Assembly: GCF_018139145.2 (NCBI RefSeq)
Contig: NC_059473.1
Coordinates: 4,332,503 to 4,396,502, forward strand
DNA length: 64,000 nucleotides
Direction: 5' to 3'
Source: Gymnogyps californianus
Taxonomy: Eukaryota > Chordata > Aves > Accipitriformes > Cathartidae
Numbering within the stretch: the stretch's first letter is position 1; each line of letters begins with the position of its first letter. Below are positions 10,571 to 23,970 of this stretch, piece after piece. Position numbers and translations under genes: made by a program. The notes beneath the pieces were generated by a model. It worked only from the letters and a program-made list of their open reading frames with translations, was not told where the DNA came from and did not search any database.

Positions 10571-13500
10571 GTGAGCGGCGGGACGGGCCCTAACGCGGCG
10601 GCGAGGGGAAGGCGGGGGGGGGGGGGGGGGTACGGTACTGATGGGAGCGCCGGGGACGGTCGGGGCAGGGGGGGGAGCGGAGAGCGGCCCCGCTTCTCCC
10701 GGTGCCCCGCGGTGCTGCTCCCGGTGCCCCGGCGTCGGCGCGATGCGGGCGGCGGAAAGCCGAGCCCCCTCCGCCCTTCCTCCCCGCTTCGGTCGCTTTC
10801 GTTATTTCAGCTGCGTTGCTAAAGAAGCGCTCGCTGGTTTAGGGGAAGCGCGAAGCGGCGGCTGGTTCTTATTTTTACGCTGTGAGGGATGGTTTGCTTC
10901 TCCTCGTCTTCCACCATCTAGCTGTTGACTTAAGCCCGTAGGCGAGTAACAGTGCGAAAAAGGGTGACAGCGCTCTTACCCCATCATCCCAGCATCTGCT
11001 TTTGCTATTAAATCCATGTCCGTGTGGCTTGTTAAGCAGGCTTATGGAGAAAGTTAATGAAGAAACATCGTGGGGTTGATCGGATTAGTTGCCACAAGAT
11101 CTTATAAGGCTGTTATGTTTCAGAATGGATCTTTTAAGTCTTAAAAGTTGTGTCATTAAAATGTTTAGGCGTTGAGTGAGCACACGGGTCTCGTATCTGG
11201 GCTAGAGGCATCAATAGGCCAAAGACTCTGTGATGCTCGGGAGGATCCTGTTCACATAGGAACTTGCCTATGAGAATGCAAATGAATAAGAAACAGAGAT
11301 GGCATAAATGCAAAGTAACGCAGATAAGGGATCATGCATTGAGTAATTACAACAAAAAGCACAATTAAGTTTCTTTAGGCTAAATTAAACCGAATTTGTC
11401 ATCCTTTCAGAAGATGTCTCTCTGGTATCTTTCTTAGGGTTTAAAAAACCCCCAAAACTTAAGACTTGGCAGCATTAATTAGAATAGCATTTGTAGGGAA
11501 AGATGCTTTCCAGCTTCAAAACTTAGGGGGGTGTGTGTGTTCTGTTACCACTTAGCAAAGCATGAACTTTCACTCCTGCTAAATACATAGGTGTGCTAAC
11601 TATCAACAGAGAGAGAAAACAACTGGGTTTGTATGGAGGCATTTTTTAAATGTTACATTGTATTTTAAAGTGGCAAAACTGAAGCAGGAGATAGCGCTGG
11701 TTTTTTGTTTTTTTTTTTTCTTCGCGTCTTAATATATTTTCAGTGTAATTAGGAACTAGATAAGGAATTTTTCAGTAGGGGAAGTTCATAACTTCCTGGT
11801 ATTAGCTAGCTTTTGTAGTTGTGTTCCCCCCCCCCCCCTTGGTTGCTGTTCTGTAATGTAATACGATAGTAAAGAGGAAGTTAGTGAGCAGTTTTGTCTC
11901 TGTTAGAATCTGTACAGTTTATGGAGTCCTAGGTAGATTACTGCTTTCTAAAATAAAAATTTACGCTTTCGGTTATTTTAGATTGAGCTAGAATGTGCTA
12001 TATAACAAATCTTCCACCATCATCTCTTTTTTTTTTTTTTTTTTTTTTTTTGCCTGAGGTGTTGCAGAAGGTTATAAGCATATAGATTGTCTCTTCTTGC
12101 TTTTCGGAAACGGCTATTGCTGTGGAGGACATAGGGTCCCCAGTGACCTGTACAGAGCGGTGACATCAAAGTTGAAGGGCAGCGCTTCTCCCATCTGTGT
12201 CTCACTGCAGTCACCTCGGATCATAGGGTTTCGGGTGATACTTTCACATCTTCCACAAAGACCCACTTTGCTTTCGCACGCAGATGTCTGTTCACAGGGC
12301 ACTCCTAGTTGTGCAAGAAAACTGCAAATTGTGTAGTCCCTCCAGAGCCTGCTCCCTTTGAGCAAAGGAACGAGACAAAACGTACGAACCCTCCATCCTG
12401 TTGTCGCTTTGCTTGGTGGCAGCATGTCGCGCTTCCTCCCTGATGGCACAGGCCGTGTTAAACTTTAAACTGGCCCAGGTTTCTCATCGTGGAGGGGTCT
12501 GATGGAAGCGTTGTTCTGAGCTTTTTGGGATTGTCCTTTTGTTCCTTTTTGTATTGCTCAAAACAGATGAGAATAAAACAACCTTCAGTTCTTGAATGAG
12601 TATGAGCTGGCTGAACTCTTGGAGCTGTTACTGCTTTTACCTATTTTCCTCGCATGTGTAATTGGGATGCTTGATCTCCTGTATTCTCTTTTAAATTATT
12701 TCGTGTAGTATTCAGGGCATGGGGGGAATCAACAATTTTATAACAAAAAGAACAAAAGGCAGGTTGTAATATGTAGCATAATGTTTCTATTGCTAGCATG
12801 TGTATAGGCAATTATAACTAATTACAAATGCAAATTAAACTCTTAAGCACTCAGATGAAGGATTAGCTAGATTTTTGCTTTTCTTCCATTTCAAATGCTT
12901 TTCCAAGTAGTTGTGGGCAGGTAGGTAGGTAATATGAGTAGCCGTGCATTTCTCTTCCACGATTGGCGAAAGAGAGTTTGTTTTTTGACATAGCTCATAT
13001 TGGTTTGACAAACACAGCAAGACCTGAAGAGGACGGGTCTTTAGCAACTGTGTGGGAACTAACAGACCTCTGTGTGTGAGAGTAGATTGTGAAATAGTTA
13101 AGCCGTGCCACTTCACAAGCACACTGCTGATTTACAGAAACAGGGAACACCGAACAGACCTTCACTTATCAGCTGCAGGGTCCTGATAATACCTTTAGTT
13201 CGCACAAACACTTTTATATGTTTTCTCTCTACACAAAACACGATGACACTGATAATCACGGTAGAGATGATAACGTGATTCTTAAATAGAGAGAACCAAG
13301 ATAAAATGAAGTTTAATGTTTAATCTCTGGAGGCTACCGTGTCATTGAGCTTTACTTTCCCACAAACACACCTGCTGTTAAGCAGTGGGTTTGCCTTCAA
13401 TGACATTTGTTTCAACCACAGCCCTGTAAAGATCACCGAGCCGAGAGTTTTAAAATAAAGTGCTCTTAATAGGTGAGAAAAAAGCCCTCTTAAGCAAGTA

Positions 13501-16034
13501 TTAGTAGAGCGTGAAGGGAAATTATTGGTTAAAGCAGAGAGAGTTAAAGACTTGAAGTGATTGTGTTCTATAGTAGTTTCGAACAGCAAGCCTCTAGCTA
13601 GTTTTGACAAATACGTAATGTGTGTGGGTGTACTATGCGTCTGGTTAGCAGCTATGTAAGCATGTGCATCTCCGAAGTAAGATGATTAGTAGGCACTTTG
13701 CTGCAATTTTGTCATTATAACTTCTAAAATAGATTTTTAATTTAGTATAGGGATATGCGTCTGTATTTGTGGCATAGTGTGTTACGTAGGAACGGAAAGG
13801 TGAGATTCTTTTCTCTCCTCAATTGCACGATGGAAATGGGAGGCTGACCGATATGCAGCAGTCGCTCCTCACTGCTGGCAGAAGTCCTCTGTTGTCTGGT
13901 CTGCTGAACTGTGCTGATAAATACAATAGCATAAGTAAATTTAAGTGTGAAAGTTAAATAGCCATACAGTGGTGTGTGAGCCTGGTTTTGTGAGCTCAGA
14001 CTACTACTCTCTCTTTGAAACCAGCTTTACATCATTTCTAGGCTTTTTTTGTTATCAGAGCCTGTCCTGTCTGTCCCCGTTCCCCACCCTCCACCCCCCC
14101 CACCCCCTCTTGCTGGACTTGCTTATTTTCCAGAAAGAGAAAATATGCAAAGCTTGTCTAAAGGGAGGGTTAGGTAAGATCTGGGAAGTATCTAGGAAAG
14201 GGACCATCCTTGTAAGTAACTGGACCTAGAGTAGTGGCTAATGTCTATTTAATGTGACAGCTCATGGTCTATTTTCAGAAAATTATTTAAAATCTACTTG
14301 ATGGGAGGTGATCAGTTTAGATATTGCATTTTGATGAATTGTTAAAAAGGAATATAGAGAGTCCTAAACCGTAGTTCTCGGATGTTTGGCACCAAATACA
14401 GCCTGGAGTTGAAATGCGTTGTGCCTTTTTAAAAGGCATTCAGGTTTTGAAAAGGCGCGTGCTGTTGAAGACGATTCCAGCGTGAGAGCTGCTTTCACAG
14501 ACTGCCGTTCCGCAGCTGTCTGTAGGTGTGTTACAGTTGAAATGTGCATTCAGGTCAGACCAAGGTGACGTCTCGGAGGTGTAGTTCTTTCTATCCCTTC
14601 TCTACTTCTCTTAATTACTTTATCTTTTAGGTTATAATATTTTCCTACTTTGAGTATGAACTGCTGCAGCACTGGAAATGTTTTGCGATCAACAAATCCC
14701 AGGCGTAAAGTTCAAGCTTTGTGTTGGCAAGTATACCTAAATCACTGTAGGTGCAACAAAAGAGAAGCTTTTATTATGGAGTTAAGATTGGAATCCACCT
14801 CTTTGCCAAAACTCATATGCTGTGGACTCACAGGCTGTATAGACCTTGGGCAAAAGGAAGTAGGGGATCTTTTACCCTTTTAGCACTTTCAATATATTTA
14901 ATAACTATTTTGCTTATTATGTTGAAGTCCAAGCACCTTTTTTCAGTGCTGTGCCACAGGATGTTGCCTGTCATGTTTGTTTGTGATGCTCAGCCTTGCT
15001 TGAGTAGGATGCTATTATATGAAGATGACAGAGAGCTCAGTAGACATTTCCATAAGCTACGTTCTTCTGATCGTGCAGCACCGTGATGATTCAACTTCTG
15101 CAATATTTACTTACCCTCTTGTTATTTGTTTTTCACATGCCATCCCACTGTTGTCACTGTTTGATTGACTGTCCTGTTTGATGTTCTCAGTGAGATATAT
15201 TAAATAGCTTGTTACTGCCTGGCAATAAAATATCACTTGAAAAGTACTTACACTCTTGCGAAGTTAATGTCTTTCCAACCCCCCATTTAAGAGTTCTGCT
15301 GTCTCTTATTTTTGTCTATCACTCGTGTTTCCTGAAAACCTCTTTTTGACAACTGCCCAATAGCTTTTACTGAGGTTTCGTTGTCTGGGGAGATACTGCA
15401 ACTAGAAGCTGGCCCTGTGGGAGGTGGGCAGCTCAAGATGTGGAATTCAATACCAGCAATCAGGTATTTTCTGAGCCCACAGTGATGGTATTCAACCCAG
15501 TAGGGTTTTTTTTGCATAATTTGCATAGTTTCTGCTTCACTATAATAGGAACTAAATCTATCGATTCTGAGGAAACGTCTTCGCTTTCAGAGGACATTTA
15601 AGAGAACATAGTACTGGCAGTACCTGTACTTTGAGAGGACAACCATTCCTCAAAGTGTATTAAAACTTAAAATATCAACCATTCCTGCAAAATAATGATT
15701 TGTTTTCTGTTGTGTAAAATCCTCTTTCATCAGACACGTACTCTGTAATAGCTAAAAGAAGCTAACTTCTAGGTGAGATGGAGGGGAGGACGTCCTTTGC
15801 TAATTACTTCCACGGCATTGATACCTGAGGCTTCATTTAAAATCTGTTCTCGCCCCTCACCCCCCGCCTTCAGTGTGTGCCTGTACATAAAAAGAAGAGT
15901 AGTTTGTCTGAGAAGGTAGACCAAGTGAAAAGATGGTAATATCAATCCAAGAGTCTAGACTTTCTAATTCTTATGTCTTCTGCTGCTTGGTAAGCTCTAC
16001 TGTGTACTGACATTGAAAATGTTTTGTTTTTAAG
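10571..16034 (+). other. REL: REL intron 1
   Basis: This 5.5-kb intron begins with a GC-rich stretch carrying a run of 17 G (10,614-10,630). It contains a C14 run near 11,826-11,839, a T25 run at 12,027-12,051 and octamer matches ATGCAAAT near 11,276 and 12,826. No other exon or named transposable element was recognised. Confidence 0.8.
12027..12051. repeat. T25 homopolymer in REL intron 1
   Basis: Uninterrupted T run; no element with a matching body was recognised next to it. Confidence 0.97.
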
Positions 16035-16177
16035 GTGGCCCTGAGCCCTACATTGAAATATTTGAACAACCCAGGCAAAGGGGCATGCGTTTCAGATACA
16101 AATGTGAGGGAAGATCGGCAGGCAGCATTCCAGGAGAACACAGTACTGAAAACAATAAGACGTTCCCTTCCATACAG
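16035..16177 (+). CDS. REL: REL coding exon 2 (start of Rel homology domain)
   Basis: The exon encodes residues 3-50 and is flanked by a TAAG acceptor and a CAG/GTAAAC donor. It carries the Rel DNA-recognition loop [10 protein letters not shown] at residues 21-30, in which the Arg residues, Tyr24, Cys26 and Glu27 contact or control contact with kappaB DNA in the family. Cys26 is the conserved redox-sensitive cysteine. The SIPGE and PSIQ blocks that follow are also typical of the N-terminal Rel homology domain. Residues 4-5 (GP) differ from the IS I recall for chicken. Confidence 0.97.
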
Positions 16178-19100
16178 GTAAACACCGTTTTTGTCCATGA
16201 ATTACCATCGCCCAGATCAACATTGTGCTGTAGCTATGTGTTGGACTCGGTGCAGTAAATAAAATACTTTTCATTTCATGTTCTGTTATTCTTTCCTTGG
16301 CATGCAAATGTAGTTGCAACAGAGTGGAAAAAGAGTTCCTTGCTCCTAGTCATTAAAAGATTTTGTTTCAAATTTAGAAGAAGAGGAGAAGGTGTAGAGG
16401 TAGTTAACAAAGTGCTGGTAGAGAGGGAATTCAGTGAAGTTACTCATTGTCTGGGAACCATTCATTATTAGCTTTTTCTGCATGCACATTTGTTCTGGTT
16501 TCTTAGTTATGTGACTTGGGTTTGTTTTTACTATTTGGTCTGCAGTATGAATTTTGGGAGAGCTTTGAAGGAGTTTGCGTACAAAATTTGAAAAGGCTTT
16601 GAAAAGCTGCTGGGCGCAACATGAAAGAAGGCACTTTGTACAAGTGAGCAAAGTAAGAAAGCGACTTGCAGCCAGTGATTCGGTGATTAGGCTCTGCAAA
16701 AGAAACTACCATGAAGTATGTGAAGTCAGAAGGGGATACAGAATTTAAAAACGAGCTGAGAAAGGGGAATTATGTGGTCAGAGCACCTGCAATGAAGACG
16801 AGTTGGGTGGTTGCATTGTGGATAGGTTGGGAAATCCAGAGTGAAAGGATTCAGAGTAGCCCGAGCAGCTATGGTCAAAGCAGGGACAAAGATACAGACA
16901 GTAGAGGTGGAATGGAAGCACTTTGGCGGTAACTTTCATATGTGGGACAAAGGAATGTGTCAGAGACCCTAGACAGGTAGGGTAAGGGAGAAGAATTTCT
17001 GGTCTCCTGTTTGAAGTTTAAGTTGCTAGTGTTTCCTTGATCTCTTTCAATTTGGAGAAAATCTTTGAGATGAGATTAGAAGAGAAAGCTCAAATATAAA
17101 AGGGAACTTAAGCGTACTTGCCATCTTGAACTACATTACAGTGCCCAGGAACAGAAGCTGTGTATCTGTGTTTGCAGTGTGTGCAAATATTAAAAAAAAA
17201 AAAAAAAAAAAAGTGGAGCCAAAGATGGAGTCTCTGGAGTCACAGCAGAAAAAGAACAGATACAAAGGACGTGAAATCCGAAAAATACGAGATGCTTTAG
17301 GCTGAGGTATCAAAGCTCTTTAAGAAGAGGGGGAGTTTGAGAAAGGTAGTACTGGTAGTCATGTGTTGAGCAGCAGTGAGCCTCTACTACATAAAGCAGC
17401 TGTGGAAGCTGGTCTAGCCCTGAAGCCAGAATTACTAAGGGAAGAAGCAAACAAGAAGGTTCCCCCCGCCTTTGGCTATCACAGTGCCAGATTTGGTTAA
17501 GGAATGCAGGAAATTGAGATCTTGCCAGACTTTTTTTTTCAGCGCTCTACCAATTGAACAACGTAGGCTGCTGGCAAGAGTAAATACTTCACAGACTCTC
17601 AGCCTAAGGCCGTGTCGGGGCACAAGTTGAACGGGCATGTAAGCCCTTGATTCCTCTTAGCCCGGACTGTGCTGCACATGGCGGCCAGCCAGAACCCAAA
17701 GGGAAGATGGGGCATGGGTAGGTGACCGTGCAATCCTGGCAAAGTTTGTTCTTTTTTTAAAGGTGACTGTTGATGACAGAGCTGATTGTTACCGATAGCA
17801 GGTGATTTCTAGGTGAATTCCTGCCTCCCTGAAGCCCGTAGGAGGCTTTAGTGCTGATTAGCTGCTAGGGGAGTCCCCTCTAGAGATGGAAACATCAATG
17901 AGGATGAGAACAGAGAGGCCAGGAAGAGATTAAATTTCGTGGTGTGGTTATGATGAAGAACATCAAGGAGGAACTGGAGAATCAGAAGTGGCTAGATGAG
18001 GCTTCAAGTTCAAGGGACTTGGGTGTGAAATGAGGGAGAAATGATGTAATAGTTGAAGAAGGTGAAGGAGTGGTGGAAGTTTTATTTTAAGGGTAAAAAG
18101 TAACGGTGGCTTGCATGAAGGCCAAGAAAGGAGCCAAATTGGAGACTGAAGAAGCTAACGCATGATGGAAGCTAGAAGAGCACAGGTCAAGTCAAAGGTT
18201 TGAGGTGTCAGCTGAAAAGGATATATGATGGATCCCTGGAGTCTCAGGAGGAGGAAAGAAAGGGCTGAAGGAGGAGAGGAACAGTTAGTTTATAGGGCAG
18301 GGGAAGTGGAGGAGGAGAGCTCGCCTCTGCACAAATGTGTGCCTGAGCAAGTCTTGTATTTGCTTTCAGGTTGTTATGCTTCAAACAATTTAGGCCAAAC
18401 TGTCTGTCTTTTTTTTTCTTTTTTTTCACTCACCCACGTAACCCTTGGTGATGTCACTGGTAGCCGTCAGCGTGAGGGAAGACTTTTATGCACCTGAGAA
18501 ATGTGTGTTGAATTAGGCTGATGACTGCTGTGAAGGCTCTAGTAGGAGCTTGAGAATTTGGTGCCCCCCTTCTCGAATATAAGATTGAATATTCATCTGA
18601 GAATTAATTAAAAAAAAAAAAAAAAAGACTTCATAGGGGATTATGTCATGCTGTATCTGTTAAGATCCTCTTTCACTACTTAGCGTTCCATGCACAGGTA
18701 ATATTCTTATCCCTGAGGCTTTAGGAGGGTTTTTTTTTTCCTAAGATCTTTGGAGCTAGACTTGTCCTTCAATAAGCATTTGTATGTGGTCACCTACATA
18801 GATTTTTGCATCTTTCATTGTAAGGCTAGATATGATAATGTGTCCTGTTACGTTTGGTCTTACAGCATTACAAGCTGTTTTACTCTTTGGTCTAAGCTTC
18901 TATATTACCTCTGGCCTTTTGCACAGGGATGAATTCAACTCGTATAAAGAGCCCTGGTAAGATGGTGAAGCAATAGATCTCCAGCCTCAAAAAAACCGCC
19001 CCAAAAAACCAAAAACAAAGGAAGGAAAAAAAAAAAAAAAGATTCTTTCGAGCCTTCCAGACTTCCTTCCTATTCTTGCAGTAGGGTAGTTTAAGAGAAC

Positions 19101-19473
19101 TGAATGGATTGAATGTCGAATACTGGCACTAGCGAGATTTTATCGTTACAAATAACTAGCTGCTTTGACAAAACTAGCAGGTGACGTATGTTGTTTTACT
19201 TTCTGAAATAGATACACTTTTGAAAAAAATTTTCACTTTTCAAGTATTTTGCCAAAGAGTTGATTTTTTTTTTTAGTGTAAAGTGAACAAAACTGAAATG
19301 GAATGAACAAAACTTTTGAATGGTCCTGGCTTTTATGAAGCAATAATGCCATTTTCTTAGCTGTGGTGTTTCTTCCATAGAGTATTTTAGGATAAAATGT
19401 ATTTCCTGTTACACGTGGGGACTTTACTAGCCCTGATATCTAAAATCTAGAAAACCTCTCACATTTTTTGTAG
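16178..19473 (+). other. REL: REL intron 2
   Basis: The intron contains A-runs at 17,192-17,212 and about 18,610-18,626, an octamer match near 16,303 and a kappaB-like palindrome GGGGAGTCCCC at 17,868-17,878. No coding exon or named transposable element was recognised. Confidence 0.75.
17192..17212. repeat. A21 homopolymer in REL intron 2
   Basis: Uninterrupted A run; upstream sequence matches no retrotransposon that I recognise. Confidence 0.97.
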
Positions 19474-19622
19474 ATTCTGAACTATTTTGGAAAAGTCAAA
19501 ATAAGAACTACATTGGTAACAAAGAATGAACCCTACAAGCCACACCCTCATGATCTGGTTGGAAAAGACTGCAGAGATGGCTACTACGAAGCAGAGTTTG
19601 GGCCAGAACGGCGAGTCCTGTC
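19474..19622 (+). CDS. REL: REL coding exon 3
   Basis: The exon encodes residues 51 to the first two bases of Ser100, with a GTAG acceptor and a TC/GTGAGT donor. It includes the near-invariant Rel block [10 protein letters not shown] followed by [12 protein letters not shown]. This is the middle of the N-terminal immunoglobulin-like half of the Rel homology domain, which packs on the DNA backbone. The translated stretch matches avian c-Rel closely. Confidence 0.97.
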
Positions 19623-22600
19623 GTGAGTAATGGTGTTGCTTGGAAGTTTGATTAATTATGCAAGTGATTTGCTAATCTTATGTTTTAAAACTGACTAGTG
19701 ATTAGAAGAGCAATTAGTATGCTGGCTTTGTTGAAGTTTACTAACCCATCTCAGAGAGAGGGCAACTTCTCTTTGAAGCATTTCCTGCTTTTTCAATATT
19801 TCACACACTCATCTTTGTTCCTATTCTTTTCCTATCACCTTTCTTTCCTCTGCTCGTTCTCCCAATGTCTGTCGTCTTTTCCTTTCTCCCACTTGTTCGC
19901 TTTTTTCAGTCTTGTTCAGTAACACTTCTTACTCTTGAGCATGACTCTCTCCTACGTGTGAAAACGATGAGTAACAGAATGGGTAACAACGTTAGAATTA
20001 CTGCTTCACAGTGATGAGGGAAATTCACGTCTTCCATGGGAATTATATTTGGACTTTCTGGAAACTAGTGGAGAAAGTTTGCATTGGCTGAGTATCATGT
20101 CATTTAGAAGATAATGGTTGTGACACATCTAGAAACGTGTTAGTAGCTGTTGCTGTTGTTGCTGTTTGTTTGGGTTGGGGTTTTTTTTGAGTAAAAATAC
20201 AGATTCTGCTCAGGCCCAGCTCCATAGAGCAAGCATGCCAGGGAAGGATCTACTTATGGATGCAGTAAGGAAAATTCAGGCTGTGTATGAGATGTGTTTC
20301 CTCCATGCTATTCAGAGGGATATTAAGAATATCTAAAATACAGTTGTATTTGATGGCATTTCCTGTAAGTTTACCAAGTCTTGTGTAATAAAGTAAAAGC
20401 AGAGTAAACTGCAACAAATGTCAAGTGATTATTGCTGGAGAGGGCAATGTAGAATTGACAAGCTGTTTGTGGTTCTCAGTTTGCGATGTAGTAAATTTGG
20501 AAGTAGGCTATTGCTTTGGGGTAAACATAACTGAGCTGGGAAGAAAATAAGGTAAATATTTCAGTGTGTAAGTAGCTCTTACGCACTGCTCTCAGGCTGA
20601 TGGGATTGTGTTGATGTTAGTGAAATTACTCCCCATTTATGTGGGTTTGGTCAGTAGAACACTATTAAAGGAGAGAACTGAAGACGCAGTCTGTTTGAAG
20701 ATGATGATTGCCTGATGGTGAAATAAACAGTTGTAATAGTGGAGATGCTTCTTCAACATACAGCCCAGGCTCAAGTGATCATGAATGTGCTGCAGTGTAT
20801 TCAGGTGGCACGTCGCATGTTGGCTGTACTGTCTTTTGCTGTTACAGATGCTAACAATGTTATGAATTTATTGTTTTTAGCTCTGTTCACAATGGGCAAA
20901 TAGTAGAAAAGGATTAGTAAATGTAATTCCTATAATTTCCCCCCCCCCGCTGTTGTACCTCTCTAGAAAGGTAGGGCTGTCCCTTCAGGCCCTTACCTTC
21001 CATCTTGATTGTTGTAACCTCATCCTCGTCGGCTTCCGTGCAGACAGAGTTCCCCTTCACCTTGTCTAAAAGGCAGCTGCAAATACCTTAAACTGTTAAG
21101 GGACCTTGCACCTTCCTCTGACCATCCGTTCACCAGCTTCCCCTTTGTATTCTCAAATCAAGCTTCTTCACCCAAGGTTAAAGGATGTCTGCTGTTCTAG
21201 CTCATCCCACTTCCTGCTCTCGGCCTTCTGATCCAAAGCAAAAAAGCCTGATTGCTTAACACCTTTTCTGGTTATGTATTACGTTCACCGGGTGCAGGAA
21301 GACACTGATGATTGGTTTTTTTCTCTTGGCATTTTGTTGCACAAGGTTAAGTGTGTAAGTGCAAGGCAAGGCTGTAGAGGCCATTACAGGATGTAATACC
21401 AAAACGCATTGGGATGCTCTGCAAATATTTATTTGCAAACTTTGATTTCATCTCCATTATATGTGTGCATCAAATCCTGTTCTTTGACATAATGCTGTGT
21501 CTCAGTTTCACTTAAGGCACTTGTGATTGTTTGCTATATCCATCAATTCTTCTCAATATCATTAGGTTATAAGCCTCTCAGTTTCTTACAAAATAGTAAG
21601 TGGGCTACTTTCACTTTACTGATAATGTGAAACTGTAAGCTTCAATTGAGCTTGACATTGGGGATCCTGATGGGAGGAGGCTCGAAACATTCTCTTTGAA
21701 ATGTTTCCAGCATCGGTACACTCATTTTTTTTTTTAACAAATCATTGGTTGCTTTAAGATGAAAGAACAGTGTGATCCATAATTGGATCTGGATGTTTAA
21801 AGTCATTTTCCTTTTTGTGGCTGGTGACTCAGTCTTCACATTCTTCTCTTCGAGTCCATGTTGGAGAAAAGCCTCATACAATACTAGTGAGCAGGAGATG
21901 TGCTCTCTTGGTAGTGGTTCTGGCTGTTTACTCTTGCTGAGCATCCCAAATAGAGCAAAAATCCAGTTGTTTTTTTTTTCCCTACAGAAGTGGAATTACT
22001 AATCCCAGATTTTGGGCTGGTCTGAGTAATTACTCTGCTTTCTGCTTGTTTAAAGTTCCCCATGTAGTTCTGGTTGAACAAAGTGTTTTGTTCTGCCTGT
22101 GGTATAATGATCTTTGTACTGCTGCCTAAACTTGATCAGAGCCCTCCCTGGCCAAAACATCAAGGCAAAAGTATGAATGTTAGAGCTTGTGTGACTGCCT
22201 GTATACTCAGATGTTTACTTCCTAGTTTGTGCGCTCTCTCTACATGGATGATATCATAGTTTTTTTTAAAAATGTTTTTCATTTTTTTTCTCTCTTCCTA
22301 CTTCTCCCTCTCTCTTCTCGTTATCTTGCTTGCTTCCTGTCAGCTAGCGTTGATGTGAAACCCCGCAGCCTTGCTGAGGTTCTCGACAGTTTCTCCTCTG
22401 ATCTGACCCTCTGTTTAGTGATAGTTAAATAGACACTTTCACTGTGGCAGTGCGTGTTTAAGAAGATGTTTATAATCTGAGAACTGCGGGGTGCTTAAAA
22501 GCCTAGTTTCTGTCCATGAGAGGCTTTGTTCACAGTGGTTGAAAGGTGCAGAGTAATGGCTGTCAGTCCTTGCATAGCTGGATAAAGCTTTTGTTCGAGG

Positions 22601-23970
22601 CCCGTTCTGCATATGTACTTGCTTGATAACTTATGGTGGATGGCTGGAGAGGCTGGGACTGCCAGATGGCTGTTTGGGAATATAATATGGAACCAGGCCT
22701 GTTCATGGACTTGAAGTGTGCTCCACCCTGAATCTGTGGAATACAGTGGGTATTTTTGGGGGGGGGGGAAGTAATATGTGCTGTGATCAAGGCCTAAAAA
22801 AAGTACTACCTACAAGAGAAGATAGAAGTAGGATTGCTCATCAAGGTAGAGTACAAATCTTGAATGTCAGTAGCCACAATATGAAGCCCAAGTGCTTTAG
22901 TGAATTATGAGATGCTACTGGGTTTTATTTTCCTCTAGGTCACTGTATCATGTTCAGTTTCAAAAGGAAGCTTATGCATTCCTCTAGTGAATAAAGGTGC
23001 TGGAAGCGGAGCCTGATTGCAGAGGATTTGGGAGCCTCTGAACAGAGCGTATTGGGCGCTGGCAAGGGGGTTTAAGGAAATTAACATCGTGCTAGGATAG
23101 TCTTGTTCAGAGCAGGGAAATGTAGAACTATTCTTGAGAGTGTGGCAGGAACGAGGAGTATCTTTAGGTGCATCAAGGTCGCTTTTTAGGCCCAGCTAAA
23201 GCAAAGAACTTTTGTGGAGTTTCAAAGGAAGGGAAATTGCTCGTCCTTCTGGAGAAGGATGCCTGCTGGCACGACCTATCTTCTGAGCTTACTGTAACAT
23301 CATGAAACACGGATTATTTTTTGTTTTATTTTTTTTACTTCCTGCTTTACATCCACTCAGCTTTGATGATGTCATGGTTTTTCCATGTGGGAAAGAGTCA
23401 GCTCGCCTGGGACTCCCCCCACCTCCTGCATCGGGGTGACCTGCGCTCTTATGCAAATAAGGAAGAGCTGCAGCTCTTCAGAACTTTTCCATAACTACGT
23501 GAGATTTAAAAACCTGCTTAGACTTGTTTCAAAAAAACCTTTAAAATAGTATTTGAAATTTACATTCCCTGATAAAAGCAGGAGAGCAAATCCTTAACTA
23601 ATGCAAATCAGCAGGTTTATTGATAACAAAAATAGTTGTCGCTTTAAATTACCTGAAAGTGAGTATTTAACTTTTTAATCACTGTAGGTTTACTGTGGAG
23701 TAACAATTTTTAATATAGAAATATATATTCTTAATAAAGACCATAAATTCTTTAGAGTTTTATTTTAGTATTTTTCACTTCTGTTTCTGCTCTTATTTTA
23801 GAAGAAACAGCATCCCTGCTTTTCAGATCTTTTACACCCTTCTCAAAATAAGCGCTTTTTTTTCATTTCTTACGCTGTCTGTTATCCCACTAGTCAACAT
23901 CAAATAATTTATTTAATATTCTGCACTGGAGATTTTATTAGTTGCTGAAATCCTGCCACATGTGCTTCAG
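19623..23970 (+). other. REL: REL intron 3
   Basis: This 4.3-kb intron has no recognisable exon. Around 20,940-21,240 is a pyrimidine-rich stretch that may be an old repeat, but I cannot name it. The last 600 bp carry a cluster of transcription-factor motifs (CRE-like, kappaB-like and two octamers), listed separately. Confidence 0.7.
23367..23608. promoter_or_regulatory. REL: Candidate intronic enhancer: CRE-like, kappaB-like and two octamer motifs
   Basis: Within 242 bp there are TGATGTCA (23,367-23,374), an inverted repeat CATGG-T5-CCATG (23,373-23,387), GGGACTCCCC fitting the kappaB consensus (23,409-23,418), and octamers ATGCAAAT at 23,451-23,458 and 23,601-23,608. Octamer factors POU2F1/2 and Rel proteins act together at many B-cell enhancers. 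Octamers are rather common in this window, so the cluster is a hypothesis, not proof of an enhancer. Confidence 0.4.

Larger units (their letters stand above)
10040..10760 (+). promoter_or_regulatory. REL: REL CpG-rich promoter and 5' UTR
   Basis: Base composition changes abruptly from AT-rich flanks to a G+C- and CpG-rich block that contains the first coding exon. There are several GC-box sequences (GGGCGGGGC near 10,261-10,270 and others to about 10,300), a consensus kappaB site at 10,334-10,343, G-rich repeats, and no obvious TATA box in the expected place. This is the architecture of a TATA-less CpG-island promoter. The transcription start is not visible; it is likely between about 10,330 and 10,500. 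Autoregulation by NF-kappaB is inferred from the kappaB site and agrees with what is known of REL promoters. Confidence 0.85.

Noticed and set aside
9965..10822. 285-residue open frame on the + strand across the REL promoter
   Set aside because: It spans the CpG-rich promoter and exon 1 in a different frame. It is low-complexity Gly/Arg/Pro typical of GC-rich DNA lacking stop codons and matches no family.
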